NCBI GenBank assembly: GCA_002372575.1
Contig: DFHC01000147.1
Span: 1-15,811 of the forward strand
Length of the DNA: 15,811 nucleotides
Source: a bacterium UBA3734
Lineage (GTDB): Bacteria; Bacteroidota; Bacteroidia; Bacteroidales; Bacteroidaceae
Reading direction: 5' to 3'
The number at the start of each line of letters is the position of its first letter. The stretch's first letter is position 1. Made by a program: the position numbers and the translations under genes. The notes below the pieces were generated by a model. It was not told the origin of the DNA, made no database searches, and saw nothing but the letters and a program-made list of their open reading frames with translations. Positions 1 to 7,112 of the stretch are shown piece after piece.

Positions 1-251
1 TTCAGGTCGGGGTTGTAGCGGAATTCCGAGGCGGCGATGATGCCGTCGCTCTTGTAACCGATGTTCACGATCACCTCTTTCTTGTCGATGTGGGTAACGG
101 TTCCGTCAACCACCTGGTGATCAGCCACTTTGTTGAGTGTTTCGTCGTAAGCTTTCTGAAGCTCCTCGCGGCTTGCGCCGACTGCTGAACCCTGCTCAAA
201 TTCTTCCCAGTTGAAGTCCTGCAGCGGTTCGATGTTTTTTAGATTTGACAT
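1..251 (-). CDS. rpsA: 30S ribosomal protein S1, N-terminal part (cut by window edge)
   Basis: The reverse strand from ATG at 251 reads MSNLKNIEPLQDFNWEEF and runs open to the window edge (83 codons plus two bases). The stretch DGTVTHIDKKEVIVNIGYKS, followed by DGIIAASEF, is the start of the first S1 RNA-binding OB-fold. Ribosomal protein S1 binds mRNA on the 30S subunit and helps start translation. In Bacteroidota it is a multi-repeat protein of roughly 600 residues, so most of the gene lies to the left of the window. The acidic leader before the first S1 repeat is usual for the phylum. It lies downstream of tamB on the same strand, but a TAnnTTTG box at 316-323 suggests its own promoter. 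The identification rests on recalled family similarity. Confidence 0.93.
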   Translation of the reverse strand, partial: MSNLKNIEPLQDFNWEEFEQGSAVGASREELQKAYDETLNKVADHQVVDGTVTHIDKKEVIVNIGYKSDGIIAASEFRYNPDL

Positions 252-315
252 AAATGTTAATGAATAAAAGTTTGTAATTGATAAAGTTAGACTTTATGTT
301 TGTTGAAAACGGCTG

Positions 316-323
316 CAAAGTTA
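316..323 (-). promoter_or_regulatory. Bacteroidota -7 box of the rpsA promoter
   Basis: On the minus strand this reads TAACTTTG and continues GCAGCCG, matching the -7 consensus TAnnTTTG. The rpsA start codon is 64 bases further on, giving an AT-rich leader of about 60 bases. No good TTTG was found 19-21 bases upstream, so only the -7 half is supported. The rest of the 139-base rpsA-tamB gap shows no convincing terminator for tamB. Confidence 0.55.
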
Positions 324-390
324 CGAAGATTTTTGCACATTAATATATATGGCAATGCAGATTCCCTGATGTTTTAATATTATTTAAGAT

Positions 391-3300
391 TCAGGGCTTT
401 TGTTCTTGTGTGGGCGTAGCCGTGCTGTCGGTTTGCTCGTCTTTCTTTTCGTTCAGCTTGATGCTGTTGAGCCCCTTTTTCCTTGATCGGATGCCGAAGA
501 GGTCTTTCAGGTCGTAGAATTCCTTCTTCATGATGAGGCCCACGCCTTGCGTGTTGAGCGAGTTGCGCGTGAAATAGCGGTCGTTGGTCTGGTTATAGAC
601 CTTGATGGCGAGGTTTCCGCTGGGTCGGAGCAGGTATTGCAGGTCGAAATCGCCGATGAACGAGGTGGTGGCGTTGGGGTTGTCGCGATAGCCAAACTCG
701 CCGTTGATAAGCAGTCGGTTGTTGAGTAGGTGGCCTGTGAGAAGTCCTTCATACTCAGCATTATAGAAACCTTGGTCGCCCGTCGAGATGTTGGCTCCAA
801 AGTTCCATTTGCTGCTGTTTACAAGGCTCGAAAGTACATTGTTGATTTGCTGTGAGAGGGTTCCGCTGAACAGACTCTGCATGGCGAGTGAGGTTTGGCT
901 CTGCTGCACGGCATCGTCGGCAGAGGCGTTGTTGGTGCCTTGGTTGTAGAAGCGTCCCACGGCCAGCAGGTAGAGCACCTGTTGGTTCATTTCCTCCTCG
1001 GAATTGATGACGTTGAAAATCATCTGCTTTGCGTCGGTTCCGATGGTGGGCATGTCGAGATCGAAATCTATGTGCGGTTGTTCGGGCGTTCCGCTGATGT
1101 TCATGAGGCAGTTCACGCGGATGTTGTTCGAGGTGAACGAATTGCCGAGCTGCAAGTCTGAGAGCGGTACGCCGGCCACGGTGTAGAGTGCCTGCAGGTT
1201 GAGTGCGGCGTTGTAGGGGTCGCCTCCGAAGACGATGGTTCCGCCCTCGCGAATCTGGAAATCTTTCTTGATGACATTTTGGATGGTGAGCTTATAGGTG
1301 CCGTGATCGACGTTGTAGTTCCCGAACATATCGAATGAGCCCTTGTTGTAGTAGGTGGCGCGGATTACTCCGTTTCCGTTGAGTGCGATATAGTCGCCGG
1401 TGTTGGCATCCATGATGACCTTGAGCGTGGCGCGGGGATTGGCATTGATAAGGAAGTTCAGGTGAATGTCGGTGCTCTGTTCGGGAGCATCATTTTGCGC
1501 AACCGTCTCCTGAATTCCCGTACTCCTGTACTCCCGTACTCCGGAGTCCCTGTCGCGCCATGTGATGAACTCGCCCGAGCTGATGGCATCAGGGCTGGAG
1601 GCGTTGTAGCGGATTTCGGAGTTTTCGTCGGGTGTAACGTCCACGTCGATGGTCACTTCGCCGCTTCTTCCCGTAATCGTGCAGTTGCCGGTTCCATAGA
1701 CCGTTCCGCAGAATGTTTCGTCGCGGAAGTCATAGGCGAGCAGGTTCTTGGCTTCGATGCCGATATCGTAGCTCAGATTCGTGAGGCTCTGGTGGTGGAG
1801 TGCACCGCTGACGATGCCAATGTGGCCGTAGGCGTCGTAAATCGTATCGCGCTCGAAGATGATTTCGTTGGGAATCAGCCGAACGGTGTCGTTGCGCAGC
1901 GTGTAGGTGGTGTTGAGCGATTCGATGCCCACGGTGCCGTCGGCGATGGCTTCGCCCGTGAGGTTGAGGTCGTCAAGTTGGCCGTAGAGTCGCATTCTGC
2001 CAGTCACTTGCAGGTCGATGTCGCGCATAAAGCTGCCGCAGAAACTCTCGAGGAACTCTCCGCGTGCGTTGTTCGGGCTAATCCACAGCTCGAGTTCGTT
2101 GCGCTGGGGCGAGACGAAGCCGCGAACGGTGGTGTACGAGGGCAGTATTTTCTGTGGAGCGGGATTTGTGAGCGAAATCGGTAGCGTGTCGTTAGCCACG
2201 GCGTTGATGTCGATTTGCTGTGCCTCGTTGTTGAGCCTTGCGTGGGCAGAGAGCGTGCCGAGTCGGCCGTTTTCGAAGCGGAAATTGCTCACGCTCAAGT
2301 CGGCAGCGGCTTCAGGCTTGTCGAACAGGTTTGTGACGAAGGCTTTTCCCGTGGCCTGTCCACTGAATGCCACAGCCTCGAAGTCCACAAGGTCAAGGAT
2401 GTAGTCTACGTCGATGTTCTGTAGTTCGGCGATGAGCGAGTCGGTGGGCGACGTGCTGGCACGCCCGTTGATGATGAGGTGTTGCTTGTTGTTTGAGATG
2501 GCCACGTGGTCCACGGTGAGGTCGTTTTTGCTATAGACGATGGTGCCGGGCTCAATGTTCCAGATGGCGTTGCCCACGGTGACGTCCGAGGTGTGGATGT
2601 CGATGTGGGCGGCGTCTTGTCCGCTCTCGGTCTTGAAGAATTGGGCGTCGGCGTTGAGAATACCTTTCAGCGTCTGTGTGGCGTCGTTTTCGAAGCCGAG
2701 AGCCGTTTTCAGATGGTTGTCGGCGGCGTTGGCATCGATGGTCAGCAGGAGCTGATTGCCGTTGTCGGCAATGCGCCGGATGGTGGCGTGGGTGCGAAGC
2801 GTGTCGTTGGGCGTGCTGATGTTCAGCGTGGCATCACGAAATTCGCTGTCGTCGTAGATGAAATGCGGTAGTGTGGCCACGAGGTTCAGTTCGTGGGCGT
2901 GGTCGTTCATGCTACCCGTCAGTTGCATGGGTTGCCGCAGCGTCAGGGGGATTTCAAAAAAGTGGTTAAGAAAATCTCCGTTGTTGATTTTTGCATTGAG
3001 CGTGAAATTGTTGTGGCTCGTGCGTGTGCGGGTAGGCAGTCCGGGCAGGGTAGGGAGTTTGCTTCCCACGAGGTTGGTGATGCTCTGCGTGAGCGTGTTG
3101 TAGTCGTATTGTCCCTCGATTTCGATGTCGGCGAAGTCGCTTTCGAGGCTTAGTCGGTTGTTTTTTCCGTTGTTGTTGGCAGTCAGGAGCAAGTTGTCAA
3201 AGGCAAACTGTTTGTCGGCAGAAAGCATCTCGAATCCCTCGATTTTTGCGAAGCCATTGGCTGTGTTGATGTGATTGCCGGCGATGTCGGCAGTCAGGTT

Positions 3301-4893
3301 GAACTTAAATGAGGCGTCGCCCCACTGGTTGCTGAGGTGCAGGGCCGAGGGGCGCAGTTGCTCCACGCTGACGGTTGCATTCAGCTGAGGCCGACCTGTC
3401 GAGGTGCCGAATTTTCCTTGTGCCAGCAGCTTCACGTTGGGGTCGTCGATGCTGACTCTGCCGTCGAAAAGCTTGTTTTTGAGGGAGCCGTCGAGGCTGA
3501 TGTCTTGATACGAATAATTGCGGTAATCGACACGCGAGACGTGGCCTTTCGCGTTGATGACGGGCGAGGATGACGCCGATGGAAGTTGTCCGTCGATGTT
3601 GATGTTGGCAGCAATTTCGCCAAAGTCTTGGTTGTTGAGAATATGCCGCAGGTCGATGCCGTCGGTTTCAATGTGGCCATTGAAATGCTGGCCGTTTTTG
3701 TCTAATTTCAGCTGCGCATCGCCGGCATCTGTTCGCAGATGGGCAGTCGCCGCGATTTTTTGCGCCACGCCACTGGCTTTTCCCGTCACCGAGATGTTGT
3801 CGGGGAGCGTGATGCCGTCGGGCAACTTTGCCAACTCGCTGATTTTCCTGACGTATTGCCCATTTGCTGTCAGCTGGCGGACATCTGCGTTCCACCTTAT
3901 TCCCTCTGATTGCTTCGCCAGAGAGCCGCTGCCCGAGAGCCTGAAATCGTTGGCCGAGGAGTTGATTTCGAGTTGTTCCACCGTCAGCGAATGCCCTGTG
4001 CCGCTAAACGACGAAGTTATGGAAAGTGGCGATTCGACATTCTTGATTTCTGGAATAAAAACAGCTAATTCTGAGGTGGTTACGGATGATGGCTCGATTT
4101 TTCCTTTAAATCGAAGCGACTCCTTGTCGAGCGTGTCATTTTGGAATCTGTACGTGGCTGTTACTTCGCTGATATTGAGGTCGCTCTGTGTGGTTTTTAG
4201 CAAAAATTCGCTGAGTTGCGCGGCCTGTCGGTTGGCCGTGGCTTTAAACGTCAAATTCTTCACCTTGAGTCCCGAATTCTCCTCGAACGTCATTTTCTTC
4301 AGGTTCAGGTTTAGCGAGTCGTCTTGCAGCGCATTCAGAATCACATGTGCGCTGATGTTCGTGGCCTTGATGTGGCTTGGCGAGAAATGTCCGGAAACGG
4401 GTGCCACGTGGCGTTGATGATAGCTCACGGCTCCGCGCCGAATGATTAGCGAATTGATGCGCAGGTCGAGAGGTGTGTGCGAGGTCGTGTCTTTCGAGGC
4501 CAGCGAGTCAAGGGCAAACTGGAAGTTGTGCGGTGTGTCGGGGCCTTGCTGGTAGAGGTTTGCCTTCATTCCGAACAATTGTGCCGAGGTGACCACGATT
4601 TTTCCTTTCGCCAGTGCCAGAAAATCGATTTTTGCCGACAGTCGTGCGGCATTCAACAGAGGTTCGTTCTGTTGGTCGCGAATGTTCACGTCGTCGATGG
4701 TGATGCGGTTCAGAAATCCCACGTCCACGCGTCCCACGCTCACCTGAGTGCCGAGCTTTTCCGACAGCATTTCTGCCGTTTTTTCACCCATGAACCGCTG
4801 CACCGTTGGCATCCGCAACAGCACCACCGTTGTGACCAGCAGGCCGATAATCACCCACAGCACAGCGTTCGCAATTTTCGTCGTTTTCTTCAA
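391..4893 (-). CDS. tamB: TamB-like translocation/assembly module protein (1500 aa)
   Basis: This is a TamB/DUF490 protein, an inner-membrane-anchored periplasmic protein that spans towards the outer membrane. In Proteobacteria TamB works with TamA in outer-membrane assembly and is linked to phospholipid transport. Residues about 8-27 form one hydrophobic anchor. A very long region of repeated short beta strands follows, as in the beta-taco groove of AsmA-like proteins. The last 400-450 residues look like the TamB C-terminal domain, for example DFQIREGGTIVFGGDPYNA and the later LLAVGRFY. The length fits Bacteroidota homologues. The start is TTG at 4893-4891: no ATG, GTG or TTG is seen further upstream in frame, and the next in-frame ATG (residue 28) would remove the anchor. 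The reading begins MKKTTKIANAVLWVIIG. A promoter lies so close that the leader would be only a few bases. An 8-base repeat falls near residues 1118-1129. No tamA is in the window. Confidence 0.9.
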   Translation of the reverse strand: MKKTTKIANAVLWVIIGLLVTTVVLLRMPTVQRFMGEKTAEMLSEKLGTQVSVGRVDVGFLNRITIDDVNIRDQQNEPLLNAARLSAKIDFLALAKGKIVVTSAQLFGMKANLYQQGPDTPHNFQFALDSLASKDTTSHTPLDLRINSLIIRRGAVSYHQRHVAPVSGHFSPSHIKATNISAHVILNALQDDSLNLNLKKMTFEENSGLKVKNLTFKATANRQAAQLSEFLLKTTQSDLNISEVTATYRFQNDTLDKESLRFKGKIEPSSVTTSELAVFIPEIKNVESPLSITSSFSGTGHSLTVEQLEINSSANDFRLSGSGSLAKQSEGIRWNADVRQLTANGQYVRKISELAKLPDGITLPDNISVTGKASGVAQKIAATAHLRTDAGDAQLKLDKNGQHFNGHIETDGIDLRHILNNQDFGEIAANINIDGQLPSASSSPVINAKGHVSRVDYRNYSYQDISLDGSLKNKLFDGRVSIDDPNVKLLAQGKFGTSTGRPQLNATVSVEQLRPSALHLSNQWGDASFKFNLTADIAGNHINTANGFAKIEGFEMLSADKQFAFDNLLLTANNNGKNNRLSLESDFADIEIEGQYDYNTLTQSITNLVGSKLPTLPGLPTRTRTSHNNFTLNAKINNGDFLNHFFEIPLTLRQPMQLTGSMNDHAHELNLVATLPHFIYDDSEFRDATLNISTPNDTLRTHATIRRIADNGNQLLLTIDANAADNHLKTALGFENDATQTLKGILNADAQFFKTESGQDAAHIDIHTSDVTVGNAIWNIEPGTIVYSKNDLTVDHVAISNNKQHLIINGRASTSPTDSLIAELQNIDVDYILDLVDFEAVAFSGQATGKAFVTNLFDKPEAAADLSVSNFRFENGRLGTLSAHARLNNEAQQIDINAVANDTLPISLTNPAPQKILPSYTTVRGFVSPQRNELELWISPNNARGEFLESFCGSFMRDIDLQVTGRMRLYGQLDDLNLTGEAIADGTVGIESLNTTYTLRNDTVRLIPNEIIFERDTIYDAYGHIGIVSGALHHQSLTNLSYDIGIEAKNLLAYDFRDETFCGTVYGTGNCTITGRSGEVTIDVDVTPDENSEIRYNASSPDAISSGEFITWRDRDSGVREYRSTGIQETVAQNDAPEQSTDIHLNFLINANPRATLKVIMDANTGDYIALNGNGVIRATYYNKGSFDMFGNYNVDHGTYKLTIQNVIKKDFQIREGGTIVFGGDPYNAALNLQALYTVAGVPLSDLQLGNSFTSNNIRVNCLMNISGTPEQPHIDFDLDMPTIGTDAKQMIFNVINSEEEMNQQVLYLLAVGRFYNQGTNNASADDAVQQSQTSLAMQSLFSGTLSQQINNVLSSLVNSSKWNFGANISTGDQGFYNAEYEGLLTGHLLNNRLLINGEFGYRDNPNATTSFIGDFDLQYLLRPSGNLAIKVYNQTNDRYFTRNSLNTQGVGLIMKKEFYDLKDLFGIRSRKKGLNSIKLNEKKDEQTDSTATPTQEQKP
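1507..1542. repeat. 8-base tandem repeat inside tamB
   Basis: On the plus strand about four and a half units of CTCC(T/C)GTA follow one another; the units starting at 1507 and 1515 are imperfect and those at 1523 and 1531 differ by one base. The unit is not a multiple of three, so losing or gaining one copy would shift the tamB frame. The encoded residues are near 1118-1129, in a polar stretch (SGVREYRSTGIQE) between conserved-looking beta strands. Confidence 0.75.
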
Positions 4894-4901
4894 AATCGAT
4901 G

Positions 4902-4932
4902 CAAAGATACGATTTAGAGAGCAGAAAACAAA
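4902..4932 (-). promoter_or_regulatory. tamB promoter (TTTG-N19-TATCTTTG)
   Basis: On the minus strand TTTG (4932-4929) is followed after 19 bases by TATCTTTG (4909-4902), an excellent match to the Bacteroidota -33/-7 promoter. Transcription would be expected to start at about 4895-4898, leaving only a few bases before the TTG start codon at 4893. It is divergent from the sigma-factor promoter at 5003-5049. Confidence 0.72.
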
Positions 4933-5002
4933 GGAAAAACGCTTTTTTCTTTTTATTCCTAATTGAGAGTGGTGGCATGAATATTGACGGAGGATATCGT
5001 TT

Positions 5003-5049
5003 TTAACAAAGTTTAAGGGTGCGAATTCTGTCGTTTTTCGTTATCTTTG
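5003..5049 (+). promoter_or_regulatory. Putative ECF-type promoter of the sigma/anti-sigma operon, copy 1
   Basis: The block holds TTAACAAAGTTTAAGGGT (5003-5020), then CGTTAT at 5039-5044, with a TATCTTTG box at 5042-5049. The same two elements recur at 7027 and 7063 with exactly the same 36-base offset, ahead of the DUF4419 gene. Within the 45 bases between the start of each block and the final CGTTAT most positions agree. ECF sigma operons commonly drive their own promoter, so I infer a site for the sigma factor encoded at 5059. The overlapping TATCTTTG could also serve the primary sigma factor. The rest of the 165-base gap back to tamB holds only the divergent tamB promoter. Confidence 0.55.
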
Positions 5050-5058
5050 CAGAAGAAA

Positions 5059-5577
5059 ATGAAAACAGGTTACCCATCATATCAGAAAGAAATTGCAGAA
5101 TTCGAGCAAGTCGTCGGCCAACTGCGCGGGCGTCTGCTCCTCACAGCACGGGGTTATCTGCACGACGCAGACCAGGCAGAAGACGCCGTGCAGGAGACGC
5201 TGATGCGATGCTGGATTGTGCGAAACAGGCTCGGCAGCCCCGACGAATTGTCGGCGTTTGCCACGAAAACCATCCAAAACTACTGCATCGACCAACTTCG
5301 GAAAGGCAAAAGCCACACCGTCGTTGCCGACGCGCCTGCCATCGACGAATCGCCGACTGCCGACACGCTGCTCGTTCTGAAAGAGCAACACGACTGGATG
5401 ATGGAATGCCTGCGACGGCTGCCCGTTGGAGCACGCGCCGCCATCCAGATGAAGGGAATCGACGGCCTTTCCTACGGCGAAATGGCCACCATCTTAGGCA
5501 CCACCGAAGCCGCCGTGCGCGCAAAGGTGGCGAAAGCGAGAAAACAACTTTGGAAACTTTATCAAAGGAGGAAATGA
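5059..5577 (+). CDS. ECF-family RNA polymerase sigma factor (172 aa)
   Basis: This is an extracytoplasmic-function sigma factor with only regions 2 and 4. Region 2 spans about residues 21-85, with the core-binding signature LHDADQAEDAVQETLMRCW and the promoter-melting/-10 part TKTIQNYCIDQLRKGK. Region 4 spans about 115-168, with LPVGARAAIQMKGIDGLSYG and the helix-turn-helix EMATILGTTEAAVRAKVAKA. I chose ATG at 5059; the TTG at 5047 lies inside the promoter box. The downstream anti-sigma-like gene overlaps the stop or begins on its last base, with a shared AAAGGAGG ahead, which implies one operon and coupled translation. The promoter block upstream is repeated before the DUF4419 gene, suggesting autoregulation and a small local regulon. 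It belongs to the large Bacteroidota group of ECF sigmas paired with membrane anti-sigmas; the signal it answers cannot be read from sequence. Confidence 0.92.
   Translation: MKTGYPSYQKEIAEFEQVVGQLRGRLLLTARGYLHDADQAEDAVQETLMRCWIVRNRLGSPDELSAFATKTIQNYCIDQLRKGKSHTVVADAPAIDESPTADTLLVLKEQHDWMMECLRRLPVGARAAIQMKGIDGLSYGEMATILGTTEAAVRAKVAKARKQLWKLYQRRK
5564..5571 (+). promoter_or_regulatory. Strong Shine-Dalgarno for the anti-sigma/TonB gene
   Basis: AAAGGAGG lies at the 3' end of the sigma gene, 2 bases before ATG 5574 and 5 bases before ATG 5577. A full Shine-Dalgarno is uncommon in Bacteroidota. The spacing favours ATG 5577 as the start and points to translational coupling with the sigma gene. 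Confidence 0.6.
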
Positions 5578-6971
5578 TGAATCGAGAACATATCAACGAA
5601 CTGCTGCGCCGATACGACGAGGCGCAGACGACCGATACCGAGGAGCGCGAACTGGCCGAGTTTTTCCGTTCGGCGGCGGAAATTCCCGAAGAATGGAAGG
5701 GCTACGCCACGCTGTTCAAGGCGTTCGACACAACTGACTCGCTGTTCAGCGACGAGGAAACCGAGGCAATGATGGCAGGAAAGCCGAAGCCCGCCCGTCG
5801 CACAGTGGTATGGCGTTGGGCAGCGGTGATTGCGGTGCTGGTGGTGGCGGGCGCAGGGCTGATTCGTCTGAATCAGCTGACGGAGGAAAACGCCGAACTC
5901 ATCGCCGAAATAGAACAGAAAACCAGCGAAATAGAACAGAAAACCAGCGAAATTCATCAAAATACGGCATCGGAAGGCTCGATTTTCGCACAAAAAATCG
6001 CCCAGAAACCCAACGACTCGATTTCCATGCAAAAAGCAATCGCGAAAGTTGAGAAAGAAATCGAGGAGAAAGAAATCATCGAAGTCAGCGGCAGCGTCGT
6101 TTCCGTGGAAGACGGAAGGCCTGTCAGTAATGCCATTGTACTTGTGGTTGGCACGAAAACAAGAACCGTCACCGACACAAACGGCAATTTCTCTCTGCAA
6201 TGCCCGAAAAACGCCCATTTGCAGATCTCCTTCATCGGAATGGAGCCCGTAGTAATCGAGGCTCAGGCGAATCTTCTCGTCGCGCTCACGCCCGACGATA
6301 GTGCTCTCGACGAAATCATCGTCGTAGGCTATGGAACAAGCAAAAAATCGGAAAACACGGGAAGCATCAGAATTCGTGGAACTTCTGCACCCACCGACGA
6401 CAATGGTATTTTGGTGTTGATTAACGGAGAAGAATGTAGCGATTTTTTTGATTGGAAAATCGGCACAATTGATGACCTAAAAGAATTCCTCAAAAAGCAG
6501 AATCTTATATATGAAGACCTCTCCATTATGAAAGCCGATGCAGTAGCCGAAAAATATCGCAAGAAATACGCCATCGTTATTGAAATCACGGCGCATCCCA
6601 TCGACCAAGAAGGTGAAATTTATGAGGTTGTAGCTCAAATGCCCCAATTCCCTGGTGGAGAAAAAGCTATTATGGAGTTTATCGAGAACAATATCCAATG
6701 CCCCCAAGATATGATTCGGAGAGGCGTTCACGGAAAAGTGGTCGTGTCGTTTATTGTCGGAAAAAATGGAAAAATCCAACATCCAGAAGCAGGAAAAGTA
6801 TTTCTTAAAGAAAAATCGGGTGCTCCGTGCAGTAGCCCAATAATTGAACAGATATGCCATAACGAGGCTGTGCGGATTGTCAAAATGATGCCAAATTGGA
6901 ATCCGGGAAAAAACGAAAAAGGAGAACCTGTTCGCGTACTTCTCAATATTCCTATCAAATTCAATGAATAA
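5577..6971 (+). CDS. Anti-sigma-like / CarboxypepD_reg / TonB C-terminal fusion protein (464 aa)
   Basis: This is a multi-domain inner-membrane protein. Residues 1-70 resemble the short cytosolic segment of Bacteroidota anti-sigma proteins (INELLRRYDEAQTTDTEERE, then an FFRSA...IPEEW motif). RR at 74-75 precedes a membrane helix at about 76-97, giving N-in, C-out topology. A charged coiled coil follows (about 98-165) and includes a 7-residue repeat from an exact 21-base duplication. Residues 168-237 form a CarboxypepD_reg-like beta-sandwich. ALDEIIVVGYG at 243-253 matches the conserved SusC/TonB-box region. Residues 262-340 look like a shortened receptor plug (TGSIRIRG, LVLINGEE, then LSIMKADAVAEKY and AIVIEITAH). 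Residues 347-464 are a TonB_C domain (QMPQFPGGEKAIMEFI, HGKVVVSFIVGKNGKI, AVRIVKMMPNWNPG). The start could be ATG 5574 or 5577; the Shine-Dalgarno spacing favours 5577. It overlaps or abuts the sigma gene, which supports an anti-sigma role. I know M56/BlaR1-type sensors with TonB and plug pieces in this phylum, but not this version. The domains are visible; the signalling role is inferred. Confidence 0.85.
   Translation: MNREHINELLRRYDEAQTTDTEERELAEFFRSAAEIPEEWKGYATLFKAFDTTDSLFSDEETEAMMAGKPKPARRTVVWRWAAVIAVLVVAGAGLIRLNQLTEENAELIAEIEQKTSEIEQKTSEIHQNTASEGSIFAQKIAQKPNDSISMQKAIAKVEKEIEEKEIIEVSGSVVSVEDGRPVSNAIVLVVGTKTRTVTDTNGNFSLQCPKNAHLQISFIGMEPVVIEAQANLLVALTPDDSALDEIIVVGYGTSKKSENTGSIRIRGTSAPTDDNGILVLINGEECSDFFDWKIGTIDDLKEFLKKQNLIYEDLSIMKADAVAEKYRKKYAIVIEITAHPIDQEGEIYEVVAQMPQFPGGEKAIMEFIENNIQCPQDMIRRGVHGKVVVSFIVGKNGKIQHPEAGKVFLKEKSGAPCSSPIIEQICHNEAVRIVKMMPNWNPGKNEKGEPVRVLLNIPIKFNE
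5907..5948 (+). repeat. Exact 21-base tandem duplication
   Basis: Two identical 21-base units, 5907-5927 and 5928-5948, are followed by a partial third beginning GAAATTCATCA at 5949. Each unit encodes the heptad EIEQKTS, so the copies extend a periplasmic coiled coil by exactly one heptad each and keep the frame. Confidence 0.95.
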
Positions 6972-7026
6972 GAAATCGCCATCAAGTGCTGTCAGATTAC
7001 ATTTTTATCGAGATAAAGAATAGTTA

Positions 7027-7068
7027 TTAACAAAATTTAAGGGTTCGGTTTCCAACGAATTTCGTTAT
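7027..7068 (+). promoter_or_regulatory. Putative ECF-type promoter of the DUF4419 gene, copy 2
   Basis: TTAACAAAATTTAAGGGT (7027-7044) and CGTTAT (7063-7068) repeat the arrangement at 5003-5044 with the same 36-base offset, plus matching bases between (CG, TTC, CG, TTTCG) and after it (GCAGAA). The sigma gene and this gene would thus share a regulator. No terminator hairpin is evident in the 141-base gap after the TonB gene, so read-through from the operon is also possible. Confidence 0.55.
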
Positions 7069-7084
7069 ATCAGCAGAAAAATCG

Positions 7085-7092
7085 TAAATTTG
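7085..7092 (+). promoter_or_regulatory. Possible second -7 box before the DUF4419 gene
   Basis: TAAATTTG fits the TAnnTTTG consensus and lies 20 bases before the ATG at 7113. No clear TTTG sits 19-21 bases upstream; the bases there belong to the CGTTAT region of the other promoter. It may be chance in AT-rich DNA. Confidence 0.3.
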
Positions 7093-7112
7093 TAGCGTAA
7101 ACTGAAAAAGTT

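Noticed and set aside
1462-4417. Several plus-strand open frames (up to 287 codons) opposite tamB
   Set aside because: They are explained by the codon bias of tamB on the minus strand; none has a promoter, ribosome site or known motif.
5047-5058. TTG at 5047 as the sigma-factor start
   Set aside because: It lies inside the TATCTTTG promoter box; ATG 5059 is the first usable codon.
5019-5576. Extension of the anti-sigma/TonB frame upstream to 5019
   Set aside because: This stretch is the sigma gene in another frame; the product is Arg/Ala-rich without motifs, and the Shine-Dalgarno at 5564-5571 marks the true start.
5907-5948. Direct repeats as a CRISPR or mobile-element sign
   Set aside because: They are two abutting copies in frame within a coiled-coil region, without spacers, flanking repeats or a transposase.
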